64,000 bases of DNA from Trinickia violacea. GTDB lineage: Bacteria > Pseudomonadota > Gammaproteobacteria > Burkholderiales > Burkholderiaceae. Position numbers and translations under genes: made by a program. The notes under the pieces were generated by a model. It did not search any database. It was not told the origin of the DNA and saw nothing but the letters and a program-made list of their open reading frames with translations. Location: assembly GCF_005280735.1 (NCBI RefSeq), contig NZ_CP040078.1, forward strand, positions 1,736,001 through 1,800,000. The letters are read 5' to 3'. Shown piece by piece: positions 42,184-50,786 of this stretch (the stretch's first letter is position 1; each line of letters starts with the position of its first letter).

Positions 42184-44061
42184 ATGACTCGCAAAAAACT
42201 CGACTTCGGTGGAAGGGCGTTCGATGACGTCCTCGGTTTCACCTTCAAGCACTGGGGCCGGCAGCCCTGGCGCGTCTTCGTCGTCGCGATGGCGGCGTTG
42301 CTCGCGGCGGTAGCCGATGTCCTGACCCCGTTGTACGCGGGACGGCTCGTCGATGCGCTCGCCGCCGGCGCGAGCGACCGCGCGCTGGCGTGGCACGCCG
42401 CCACCACGGCGTTCTGGCTGCTCGTCGTGCTCGGCTTGACGGGCACGTTGCTGCGGCAGGCCGTGTTCCACAACATCATCGTGCTGACGCTCAAGATGAT
42501 GAGCGAAGTGGCGGCGAACGCCTTTCATCGCGTCCAGCGTTTCTCCACCGACTGGCACGCGAACAGCTTCGCGGGCTCGACGGTGCGCAAGATCACGCGC
42601 GGCATGTGGGCGATCGATCTGCTCAACGACACGCTGCTGATCGCGCTGATGCCGTCGCTCGTCATGCTGGTCGGCGCGACCGTTTTGCTCGGCGTGCATT
42701 GGCCGGTGATGGGGCTGGTGGTGGGCGTGGGCTCGGTGCTCTATACCGTCGTGACCGTCAGCATTTCGCTGGGTTTCGTGGCGCCCGCCGCGCGTCTCGG
42801 CAACTTGTGGGACACGCGCATGGGCGGCGCGCTCGCCGACGCGGTCAGCTGCAACACCGTCGTCAAGGCGTTCGGCGCCGAGACGCGCGAGGAGGCGCGC
42901 ATTGCGCGCGTCATCGGCAAATGGCGTCACCGCACGGGGCGCACGTGGGTGCGCGGCACCTTGAACGGCGGCGCGCAGGGCGTGATGCTGGTCGCGATGC
43001 AGGCGGCGATCGTCGGTGCGGCGCTGCTGCTGTGGATGCACGACCGCGCAAGCGTCGGCGACATCACGTTCGCGCTCACGATGTTCTTCATGTTGAAGGG
43101 CTATCTGCGCGACGTGGGCATGCACGTGCGCAACCTGCAGCGCTCGGTCAACGATATGGAAGAGCTCGTGGCGCTCGACAGCCAGCCGCTCGGCATCGAC
43201 GACAAGCCCGGCGCCCGTCCGATCGTGATCGACAAGGGCGAGATCCGCTTCGAGAAGGTGACGTTCCACTACGGCAAGCGGACGGCGCCGCTCTATACCG
43301 ATCTGAGCGTGCGGATCGCGGCAGGCGAGCGCGTGGGGCTGGTCGGCCATTCCGGATCGGGCAAGACGTCGTTCATCAAGCTGATCCAGCGTCTCTACGA
43401 CATCTCGGGCGGCCGCATCACGATCGACGGTCAGGACATCGCCGAGGTGCAGCAGGCGACGCTGCGCCAGCAGATCGCGATCGTCCAGCAAGAGCCGCTG
43501 CTGTTTCACCGCTCGCTGGCGGACAACATCGCGTATGGCCGCCCCGGCGCGACGCAGGCGGAGATCGAGCGGGCCGCGAAGCTCGCGAGCGCGCACGAGT
43601 TCATCACGTCGTTGCCCAAGGGCTACGACACGCTGGTCGGCGAGCGCGGCGTCAAGCTGTCGGGCGGCGAGCGGCAGCGCGTGGCGATCGCGCGCGCGTT
43701 CCTCGCGGATGCGCCGATCCTGATCCTCGACGAAGCGACCTCGAGCCTCGACAGCGAAAGCGAGGTGCTGATTCAGCAGGCGATGGAGCGGCTGATGGTC
43801 GGACGCACGACCTTGGTCGTGGCCCACCGGCTGTCGACGATCCGCAAGATGGACCGGCTGCTCGTGCTGGACCACGGCCGGATCATCGAGGAGGGCAGCC
43901 ACGACGCGCTGATCCGGCTCGAGAACGGCTTGTACCGGAGGCTGTTCGAACGCCAGGCGCTGGAGTTGACGAAGGGGCTCGACGATATCGAGCTTGGCGG
44001 CGCGTCTCGTGTGCCGGGCAAGCGTCAGATCGACGATCCGACGCTCGTCGCGGGGAAGTGA
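42184..44061 (+). CDS. ABC exporter, fused permease and ATPase
   Basis: A 625-residue half-transporter. The N-terminal part has six transmembrane helices (AALLAAVADVLTPLYAGRLV and others). The ATPase starts near 340: Walker A GHSGSGKTS, Q-loop IVQQEPLLFHRSLADNIAYG, signature LSGGERQRVAIARA, Walker B LILDEATSSLDSESE, H-loop VVAHRLSTI. It acts as a homodimer, or with a partner. MsbA- or heavy-metal-type exporters look alike; the substrate is unknown. ATG 44061-side end abuts an acetyltransferase remnant. Start ATG at 42184. Confidence 0.9.
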   Translation: MTRKKLDFGGRAFDDVLGFTFKHWGRQPWRVFVVAMAALLAAVADVLTPLYAGRLVDALAAGASDRALAWHAATTAFWLLVVLGLTGTLLRQAVFHNIIVLTLKMMSEVAANAFHRVQRFSTDWHANSFAGSTVRKITRGMWAIDLLNDTLLIALMPSLVMLVGATVLLGVHWPVMGLVVGVGSVLYTVVTVSISLGFVAPAARLGNLWDTRMGGALADAVSCNTVVKAFGAETREEARIARVIGKWRHRTGRTWVRGTLNGGAQGVMLVAMQAAIVGAALLLWMHDRASVGDITFALTMFFMLKGYLRDVGMHVRNLQRSVNDMEELVALDSQPLGIDDKPGARPIVIDKGEIRFEKVTFHYGKRTAPLYTDLSVRIAAGERVGLVGHSGSGKTSFIKLIQRLYDISGGRITIDGQDIAEVQQATLRQQIAIVQQEPLLFHRSLADNIAYGRPGATQAEIERAAKLASAHEFITSLPKGYDTLVGERGVKLSGGERQRVAIARAFLADAPILILDEATSSLDSESEVLIQQAMERLMVGRTTLVVAHRLSTIRKMDRLLVLDHGRIIEEGSHDALIRLENGLYRRLFERQALELTKGLDDIELGGASRVPGKRQIDDPTLVAGK

Positions 44062-44067
44062 TCGTCG

Positions 44068-44292
44068 ATGCTTGAACGACAGGTCATGCAATTGGCGCCC
44101 GTCGCGACGAATCTGGCGCGGGCTTTCGCGCGTGGCGTGCAAAACCTGGTGATCGTCGCCGACGAGAGCTATCACGCGGGGCGGATCTACGAAGGCATGG
44201 GGTTCCGGCGGAGCCAGTGGGTGTCGAGCCTGTGCCAGGAGCCGCATGCAGCGGCGGCGGCACGTGGCGATACGCCGGACGAGCCACGCTGA
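44068..44292 (+). pseudogene. Fragment of a GNAT acetyltransferase (C-terminal part only)
   Basis: The frame encodes VATNLARAFARG, then LVIVADESYHAGRIYEGMGFRRSQW, the last helix and strand of a GNAT domain. The acetyl-CoA loop and everything before it are missing. It begins 6 bp after the ABC exporter gene. An N-terminal deletion that joined the two genes is the simplest explanation. An ATG at 44068 exists, but the fragment cannot be a working enzyme. Confidence 0.65.
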
Positions 44293-44330
44293 ATCGGCGC
44301 GGCTGCGTCCGGGCAATCCATGACGCGGGT

Positions 44331-44816
44331 TTAGTTCGCCGCCTGCTGCCCAGCGGCCTTTGCGTTCAGCGTGATAGTGATCGTCGGCGCGTATTGCGGC
44401 ACGGTGATCAACGCGTCTTCCTCGCCGTCGCCGCCTGCGTCAGTGCCGAAAGTGAAGCGCTTGGGGGTGATCTGCGTCGTGGATGCCTTGACCGCGCCGG
44501 TCGCCGTGTCGTATCCCGTCTTGGCGCACTCGATTTTCAGATCCGAGCTGGAGCGCCGGACCGTCACCTTGTCGGGCGCGGTGACCGACCAGTCTCCCTT
44601 GTCATTCGAAAGCGTGCACTTCGCATCGGCAACGGGGCCATTGGCGTCGACCACAGCGACCGACAGTTCCTCGCGATTCTTGTCTTGCGCGTTGTTTTGT
44701 CCGCTGTTCGCTTCCGTGACGGTCACGACGTTTTGAAGGTTGTTGAGCTGGCCGCCGGAGCCTGCGAAGGCGTAAAGCGGAAGTATCGAAATAGCGACGG
44801 CAAATGCAGTTTTCAT
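44331..44816 (-). CDS. Secreted protein of unknown function
   Basis: A 161-residue protein with a signal peptide ending YAFAG (about 20). The middle region SVAVVDANGPVADAKCTLSNDKGDWSVTAP-DKVTVRR looks like a small beta-sandwich, with two cysteines that may pair (KCTL, IECAK). Start ATG at 44816. Unknown family; periplasmic or exported. Confidence 0.65.
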   Translation of the reverse strand: MKTAFAVAISILPLYAFAGSGGQLNNLQNVVTVTEANSGQNNAQDKNREELSVAVVDANGPVADAKCTLSNDKGDWSVTAPDKVTVRRSSSDLKIECAKTGYDTATGAVKASTTQITPKRFTFGTDAGGDGEEDALITVPQYAPTITITLNAKAAGQQAAN

Positions 44817-44856
44817 CGGGTTTCTTTCCTTTTTGTTGTTGTGCAACTGACAGCGC

Positions 44857-45831
44857 TCAAGCGGTACGCCCGGCAAACGGCGTCTTCACTTTCCGCCGTC
44901 CCCACCACGCCCACATCAAAGCCGCGACCACGATCAGCAGCGGAATCACGAGTACGCTTCCCTCGGGCCCAGTGGCGCCGCCGCTCAACAGGACGTTCCC
45001 GATCGGATGTGCCCTAAACAGCGAGCCTAGCGAAATCTCGCCGCTATCCGACGTCCCATAGAAGTACGACTCGCCCCAATCCCACGCCGCGTGAAAGCCG
45101 ATCGCCCACCAGAGCGAGCCCGTGTACCAGAGCGACAGACAAAAAACGAGGCCGGCCAGCACCGCCGTCACGAGACCCACCGGTGTTTCGCCGGGATTCC
45201 AGCCGTGCAGCCCGCCGAACAGTACCGACAGCAGGATCGCGGCCCACCCAAAGCCAATCCGGCGAGCGAGCGCGTATTGCAGATAGCCTCGCAGCACCGT
45301 CTCTTCGAAAAGGCCCGCCATCAGGAAGACACCCGCCCACATCGCGGCATATTTCCAGGCTTCGCTCGCCTGCAGCGTCGAGGCATTCAACTGGAGCAGA
45401 CCGGCTTTCAGGAGGATCAGCACCAGCGCAGAAATCGCCACGAAGCCGCACACCACGCCCGACACGAATCGCAGCCCCCGCGCAGTGCTCTGCAGGCCGA
45501 ACGAGAAAAACGACTTGCGTTCGATCGCGGCGAGCACGCCCGTCGCGATGGCCGCGGCGGCGACTTGAACGCCCTCCATCAGCAATGCCGAACCCGCCGG
45601 AAGCGCATGGAAATTGACAGGCCCGAGCACGAAATGCCGCACAACGAACGAAAGGCCGAAGGCGACGCTCCCGACGATCACGATAAACAGCAACGCGAGC
45701 CAGCCGGTGCGAATGCCGTCGCGGCCGATAACAATCCGGCGCAGCTTGCCGCCGCGCCGGATCGAGGTTGAGGTTGACGTGGGAGTTGACGCTGCGTCAG
45801 CGGATGCCGGGCGATGTTCGATGTCGTCCAA
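44857..45831 (-). CDS. CPBP-family intramembrane metalloprotease
   Basis: A 324-residue multi-span membrane protein of the Abi/CAAX-protease group. Motif 1 is LFEETVLRGYL (E-E-x-x-x-R), motif 2 FGGLHGW and motif 3 GFHAAWDWG, the metal-binding set. Eight or so helices. The start is TTG at 45831: GGAGG stands five bases before it, and no in-frame ATG occurs before the first helix. Substrate unknown. Confidence 0.85.
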   Translation of the reverse strand: MDDIEHRPASADAASTPTSTSTSIRRGGKLRRIVIGRDGIRTGWLALLFIVIVGSVAFGLSFVVRHFVLGPVNFHALPAGSALLMEGVQVAAAAIATGVLAAIERKSFFSFGLQSTARGLRFVSGVVCGFVAISALVLILLKAGLLQLNASTLQASEAWKYAAMWAGVFLMAGLFEETVLRGYLQYALARRIGFGWAAILLSVLFGGLHGWNPGETPVGLVTAVLAGLVFCLSLWYTGSLWWAIGFHAAWDWGESYFYGTSDSGEISLGSLFRAHPIGNVLLSGGATGPEGSVLVIPLLIVVAALMWAWWGRRKVKTPFAGRTA

Positions 45832-46078
45832 ATTGCCTCCTTACCTGGCTTGTTGTTATCTCAAGCGTGGCCTCGGAGTTCATCGCGTTTGCGAACACTC
45901 GGGTACCACGCGCGTGCGCAGTACCTTAGCGTTTTCTAAATCCGCCGTGCGCTGTTGCAGCGCGATTTAGTGTGATTCTTCGGATGAATTGCGCGGCTCG
46001 ACGAACCGGCTTCGGCCCGTTCGAGCGCGCGATTTTTTATTTCCTGCTACGCATGGTACGAGGGGCATCCTCGCGTCA

Positions 46079-47620
46079 TCAGAACGCGATCGTCGTTCTC
46101 ACGCCGACGATCGCTTCGTCGCCGACACGTTGCGATGGATTGTCCGGATTGGGAATGCCGCCTGCCGGACGGAACGCGTACTGGAAGTCCGCCTGCACTT
46201 GCCACCACGGCGTGATTTGCGCCATATAGGTCGCTTCGAGAATCGTCTCGGCGCTGCGCGACGGGTAGCCCGGCGTGATCGTGCCTTGGGCGGTGGCGAG
46301 GTCCTGGGCGTGCGAGCCGATGTGCGCGTAGCCGATGGCGAGACCGGCGACGTCGTTGTCGCGGCCCTTGAACGGCGCCTTGAGCGTGACGCCCGCGTTC
46401 ACGCCGAGGTCGATGAGATTGCGGTCGCCGGGCGCGCCCATGATGCGCGCGAACACGCCGACGGCTTGCGGGCCGTCCGCGCTCGGACGCCACACCATCT
46501 GATCGGCGACGGCGTAGATGCTGTAGTTGCCGCTATGGCTCGCCGGGACGCCCGTGCTGTTCGGGTTCGCGAGCGACAGACTGGTATTGTCGAAGCCCGT
46601 ATCGTCGAAGTGGTTGCTGTTGTACCAGAAGCCCAGCTTATAGGTGCCCGGCAGGCCGCTCGGCTTCGGCGCGTTCGGGTCCGACGGCGGCTGGTTGATC
46701 GCGTACTGCACTTCGCCGATCACGAGTGCGCCGTTGTGCAAATTGAAGTTCGTGCCGCTCGCGTTGAGCTTCTGCGAATCGCCGGTGCCGGGCGCCGGGT
46801 TGCCGTCGAAGATGCCGCCGAGCACGGTGATCGCGTCGGTCGGCTGGGCACGCAGACGAATGCCGAGCGACGACAGCGGATAGGCCGGGCCGCCTGCGGG
46901 CAGGTCGTTGGAGGGCAGACCCGACCAGCCGAACGTCGCGTTCATGAACGTGCTCGCGTACTGGCTCACCATGAACTCTTGGTCGAGGCTCTGCTGACCC
47001 ACTTTGACGTCGAACTTGCCGCCCAGGAACGCCTGCTGGTACCACAGTTCCCAGAGGCGCGTCGAAGCCTCGGCCTCGATGCCGGTCGTGGCCTGGAGCG
47101 TCTGCGTGTTGCGCAGCGTCAGGTCGGTGCCGTGAATCTGGAAGGCCGACACGTTGAAGGTGCCGCCCGGCAGGCCGAACGCCTTTTGCGTGTCGATGCC
47201 GAGGCCCATCTGCGTCACGCCCTGATAGGCGCCGCCCGTATGGGTGCCGCCCGACAGGTTCGCCATGTACTCGCTGGTTTCCTGCAGCCCGAACGTCACG
47301 CCGTAATTGCCGAGCCACGGACGCAGGCCGCCCATGTCGCCGAGCAGGTTCGAGCGATCCCAGAAGCCGGTGGGGGCGGGCGGCGTTTGGTCTGCTGCTG
47401 CCGTTGCCGCGCCGCCGTTATCGGCGCCGGCGGCGGGCTGCGAGGACGACGGGGCTTCCGTCGCAGCAGGAGCGGTGGGCGTCGACGAAGGGTTCGCAGC
47501 CGGCGCGGCCTCGCCGCTCGTTTGCGCGAAGGCGTGCGGCACGAGACCGAGGGAAAGCAGCAGCGTGAGGCTGGCCGGTGCGCCGGACATCCGCAGAGCG
47601 GTTTTAAGGTTCTTTTTCAT
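46079..47620 (-). CDS. Carbohydrate-selective porin, OprB family
   Basis: A 513-residue outer-membrane beta-barrel. A signal peptide (to AFAQ) and an Ala/Pro-rich linker of about 45 residues come first. WDRSNLLGDMGGLRPWLGNYGVTFGLQETSEY is the OprB start, and ITPWWQVQADFQYAFRPAGGIPNPDN plus GVRTTIAF is the C-terminal girdle. It allows sugars through the outer membrane. No sugar genes adjoin it. Confidence 0.92.
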   Translation of the reverse strand: MKKNLKTALRMSGAPASLTLLLSLGLVPHAFAQTSGEAAPAANPSSTPTAPAATEAPSSSQPAAGADNGGAATAAADQTPPAPTGFWDRSNLLGDMGGLRPWLGNYGVTFGLQETSEYMANLSGGTHTGGAYQGVTQMGLGIDTQKAFGLPGGTFNVSAFQIHGTDLTLRNTQTLQATTGIEAEASTRLWELWYQQAFLGGKFDVKVGQQSLDQEFMVSQYASTFMNATFGWSGLPSNDLPAGGPAYPLSSLGIRLRAQPTDAITVLGGIFDGNPAPGTGDSQKLNASGTNFNLHNGALVIGEVQYAINQPPSDPNAPKPSGLPGTYKLGFWYNSNHFDDTGFDNTSLSLANPNSTGVPASHSGNYSIYAVADQMVWRPSADGPQAVGVFARIMGAPGDRNLIDLGVNAGVTLKAPFKGRDNDVAGLAIGYAHIGSHAQDLATAQGTITPGYPSRSAETILEATYMAQITPWWQVQADFQYAFRPAGGIPNPDNPSQRVGDEAIVGVRTTIAF

Positions 47621-47742
47621 GACAAGTGGAGTGGTTTTATTTCTGGCTGGCGGGCCAGGGTGTTAATGAATTTGACACACGCACTGTTGCGAAGCTGTGA
47701 CTGTAGGGCGATAGCAACGGCCCGCGTAGGGGCCGATGCGTC

Positions 47743-48138
47743 TCAGGCGAAATACCCGTTTACGCGTAACGCACCCTCCAGTTCGCTGCCGGCGGACGAC
47801 GTGACGAGCATCGCCACCATGGCGATGGCGCCGACCGTCAGCGCCAGCACCACATAGCCGGTTGGGGTGAGCGGGCTGCCAACGTAAGCAGCCCGAAGTG
47901 CCGTGCGAGCGGCAGACTTGGCGGCGCGGCGAAACTGGCCTTCGACCGAGGCGCGAACGCGCTGCGTGAAACTGCGATCCGAGCGGCCGGCGGCAAGTGC
48001 GGCGCGCGCGGCGTCGCCCGACGGCGTAACCAGGAAATGCACGCGGGCGGGCCATTCGGCCAGCCGCAGCGCGACGGCTTGCGGACGCTGGGCACGCGCT
48101 GCGCCCACGAAAGAGATGACAAACGATTTGACGAACAT
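47743..48138 (-). CDS. Hypothetical membrane protein
   Basis: A 131-residue basic protein with one C-terminal transmembrane segment (YVVLALTVGAIAMVAMLVTS). The N-terminal half is Ala/Arg-rich with no domain. The upstream region holds a perfect hairpin (48154-48170). Start ATG at 48138 with a weak ribosome site. Could be a spurious ORF, but the helix argues for a gene. Confidence 0.5.
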   Translation of the reverse strand: MFVKSFVISFVGAARAQRPQAVALRLAEWPARVHFLVTPSGDAARAALAAGRSDRSFTQRVRASVEGQFRRAAKSAARTALRAAYVGSPLTPTGYVVLALTVGAIAMVAMLVTSSAGSELEGALRVNGYFA

Positions 48139-48153
48139 GATTCCCCCCGTCCG

Positions 48154-48170
48154 GCCCGACGAAGTCGGGC
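48154..48170. other. Perfect hairpin upstream of the gene at 47743-48138
   Basis: GCCCGAC-GAA-GTCGGGC, 7-bp arms and a 3-base loop, sits 15 bp before the start codon in the leader. It could be an operator or an RNA stem that masks the ribosome site. Confidence 0.45.
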
Positions 48171-48259
48171 GACGTATGAATACGCGACGGCGTCTCGCAA
48201 GCGCGATTGCGAGAGACGGTCTAAATTTTTTAGGGGAGCGTGCTGCTGTCGGACCGGCC

Positions 48260-48289
48260 GGCCCGTATTGGGCTGGCCCATATTGGGCC
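48260..48289. repeat. Tandem 15-bp repeat, each unit a near-palindrome
   Basis: GGCCCGTATTGGGCT is followed directly by GGCCCATATTGGGCC; two substitutions between units. The second unit is a perfect dyad GGCCCA-TAT-TGGGCC. It lies in an 880-bp intergenic region. Confidence 0.75.
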
Positions 48290-49019
48290 TGGAGCCGATC
48301 GAAGATGAAGCGCGCTAACCCGACGAATGCGAGTTAGCGGCGAAGGAGTGAACCTGCTGCGGCTATCTCGCGGTTGTGCCGGCTTGGGCCGGCAACGGAC
48401 TTCCACTACTCGAAGACGCGTCCACAAGGGACTCCTTTTTATGAGACGGGCGGATTGTAGACGGAGCTTGTGCAATGCGGCAAGTAAAAAAAGTATAAAA
48501 ACAACGATTGTGTTTTCCCCCGACCAAACCGGTTGAAGCATCGCACTGCGTAATATCGAGCGCGTCTTATGGATTTCACCGACGACCTTTCGTCTTGGTT
48601 TCGATGTAAGGCTTATGTAGTGTTCTGGGCGCAACGAACCTTGGTGTAGTAAATGAGAATTACATTGGTTCTGCTTAGTGATTCGTGTTGACTTCGAGAG
48701 ACGACGCTGTCTAGAATTCGCCCGTCGTCACAAAAGGGCCACATACCTCGGACAGCCGCGGTTGCAGCCGTTTCGCTGCCCGATCGGATGAACGTCCCGC
48801 GTTGCTTTCTTGGCCGCGCTCCCACCGCCGGGCAGGCGGCGCGCCCCTTCGCAGCACCCTCTGCGCTTTGACCAGCGCCCCATTAGCGCCGCAACAGCCT
48901 CTGTTTGCGTTTCGTAATGTTCGGTCGATCTCTTGTCACATATCGGTGCCATCCTCTAGTGCTGCGGAGGTGTGCCCATTGAATTCGTCGTTAAAGAACC
49001 CGTGCCGGGGAGGCATCGA

Positions 49020-50774
49020 ATGAATTTCAGTTTTGACCTGAATCGCACTGCCAACGCTTCGGCGTGGCGGCTGCTCCCCAACCGCTGGGACTTCGTTGCG
49101 TTCCCGCTGATCATCGGCTTGATCGCGATGGCGGCGATCGGCTTCCATCAGACGATGGCGCCGATCGCGACGCTCAAGACCCAGGTGATCTCGACCAATC
49201 CGTCGAACCTGCCGGAATACGCGTTGCGCACGACGCTGCGCATGCTCGCGGCGATGGTGGCGTCGCTGGTGTTCACGCTGATCTACGGCACGCTCGCGGC
49301 GAAAAGCCGTCGCGCGGAGAAGGTGCTGATCCCGATCCTGGACATCCTCCAATCGGTGCCGGTGCTCGGCTACATCTCGTTCACGGTGACGTTCTTCATC
49401 GCGCTGTTCCCGACCCGCGTGGCCGGCGCCGAATGCGCGGCGATCTTCGCGATCTTCACGAGCCAGGCGTGGAACATGACGTTCAGCTTCTATCAGTCGC
49501 TGACCACCGTGCCACACGATCTTGAAGAAGTCTCGCGCGGCTTTCATCTGACCGGCTGGCAGCGCTTCTGGAAGCTCGAGGTGCCGTTCTCGATGCCGGG
49601 GCTCATCTGGAACATGATGATGTCGATGTCGGGCGGGTGGTTCTTCGTGGTGGCGTCGGAGGCGATCACCGTCGGCAACAACACGATCACGCTGCCGGGC
49701 ATCGGCGCGTATCTCGCGCAGGCGATCTCGGACAAGAACCTCACGGCGATCGCCTGGGTGATTCTCACGATGACGATCGTGATCCTCGCCTACGACCAGT
49801 TCCTGTTCCGTCCGCTCGTCGCGTGGGCCGACAAGTTCCGCATGGAAACCACGAGTTCGGGCGTTGCGCCGGAATCGTGGCTGCTCGATCTGCTGCGCCG
49901 CACGCACCTGATTCACCGCGGGCTCGTGCCGATGGGCGTGCTGCTGGCGAGGGCGGCGCGTGTGCCGATGCGCCTGCCGCTGCCTCGCGCACGGCGCTTC
50001 GGCCCGGTGGCGTTCACCGGCAAGCGCTCGAAAATCGGCGACATCATCTGGGGGATTCTCGTTCTCCTCCTGACCGTCTATGTGGTCTATCGCGTGGTCT
50101 CGTATGTGAGCACCGGCGTCACGATGAGCGAAGTGGAGCATGTGTTCGTGCTCGGCTTCATCACGCTGTTCCGCGTGGCGATTCTGATCGCGATCTCGTC
50201 GGTGATCTGGGTGCCGCTTGGCGTGCTGATCGGGCTGCGTCCCGCGCTCGCCGAAAAGATCCAGCCGCTCGCGCAGTTCCTCGCCGCGTTCCCGGCGAAC
50301 CTGCTATTCCCGGTGTTCGTGATCGTGATCGTGAAGTTCAATCTGAACCCCGATATCTGGCTGTCGCCGCTGATCGTGCTCGGCACGCAGTGGTACATCC
50401 TGTTCAACGTGATCGCGGGCGCGACTGCGTACCCGAACGACTACAAGGAAGCGGCGACCAATTTCCGCATTCGTGGATGGCAATGGTGGCGCCAGGTGAT
50501 GTTGCCCGGCATCTTCCCGTACTACGTGACCGGTGCGATTACGGCTTCGGGCGGCGCATGGAACGCGAGTATCGTCTCGGAGTTCGTGCAATGGGGCGAC
50601 ACCAAGGTCCAGGCGCATGGACTTGGCGCTTACATTGCGCAGACCACGGCCGCAGGCGACTTCCCGAAGATCATCCTGGGCATCGCGGTGATGTCCTTGT
50701 TCGTGACCCTGTTCAACCGTCTGCTGTGGCGTCCGATGTTCCGACATGCCGAATCCAAGCTTCGGCTCGACTGA
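49020..50774 (+). CDS. NitT/TauT-type ABC transporter permease, double length
   Basis: A 584-residue protein with two permease domains joined by a linker (about 270-330). The first half has FPLIIGLIAMAAIGFHQTM and an EAA-like loop SRGFHLTGWQRFWKLEVPFSMPG. The second has NFRIRGWQWWRQVMLPGIFPYYVTG in the same position. Fused permeases of this kind need no partner. GGGGAGG before the ATG at 49020 sets the start. No binding-protein gene adjoins. The substrate class is nitrate, sulfonate or similar by family only. Confidence 0.88.
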   Translation: MNFSFDLNRTANASAWRLLPNRWDFVAFPLIIGLIAMAAIGFHQTMAPIATLKTQVISTNPSNLPEYALRTTLRMLAAMVASLVFTLIYGTLAAKSRRAEKVLIPILDILQSVPVLGYISFTVTFFIALFPTRVAGAECAAIFAIFTSQAWNMTFSFYQSLTTVPHDLEEVSRGFHLTGWQRFWKLEVPFSMPGLIWNMMMSMSGGWFFVVASEAITVGNNTITLPGIGAYLAQAISDKNLTAIAWVILTMTIVILAYDQFLFRPLVAWADKFRMETTSSGVAPESWLLDLLRRTHLIHRGLVPMGVLLARAARVPMRLPLPRARRFGPVAFTGKRSKIGDIIWGILVLLLTVYVVYRVVSYVSTGVTMSEVEHVFVLGFITLFRVAILIAISSVIWVPLGVLIGLRPALAEKIQPLAQFLAAFPANLLFPVFVIVIVKFNLNPDIWLSPLIVLGTQWYILFNVIAGATAYPNDYKEAATNFRIRGWQWWRQVMLPGIFPYYVTGAITASGGAWNASIVSEFVQWGDTKVQAHGLGAYIAQTTAAGDFPKIILGIAVMSLFVTLFNRLLWRPMFRHAESKLRLD

Positions 50775-50786
50775 GAGAGATAGGCG

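Larger units (their letters stand above)
48139..49019. other. 880-bp intergenic region between divergent genes
   Basis: No gene recognised on either strand. It holds the hairpin at 48154, the tandem repeat at 48260, an AT-rich part around 48480-48700 and, near 48933-48960, TTGTCA-16 bp-TCTAGT as a weak promoter candidate for the permease gene. Confidence 0.55.

Noticed and set aside
48260..48289. Tandem repeat as part of a CRISPR array
   Set aside because: Two adjacent units without spacers and no cas genes.
48650..48670. Fur-box-like sequence with TGAGAAT
   Set aside because: Only one half-site fits, and no iron-related gene lies on either side.
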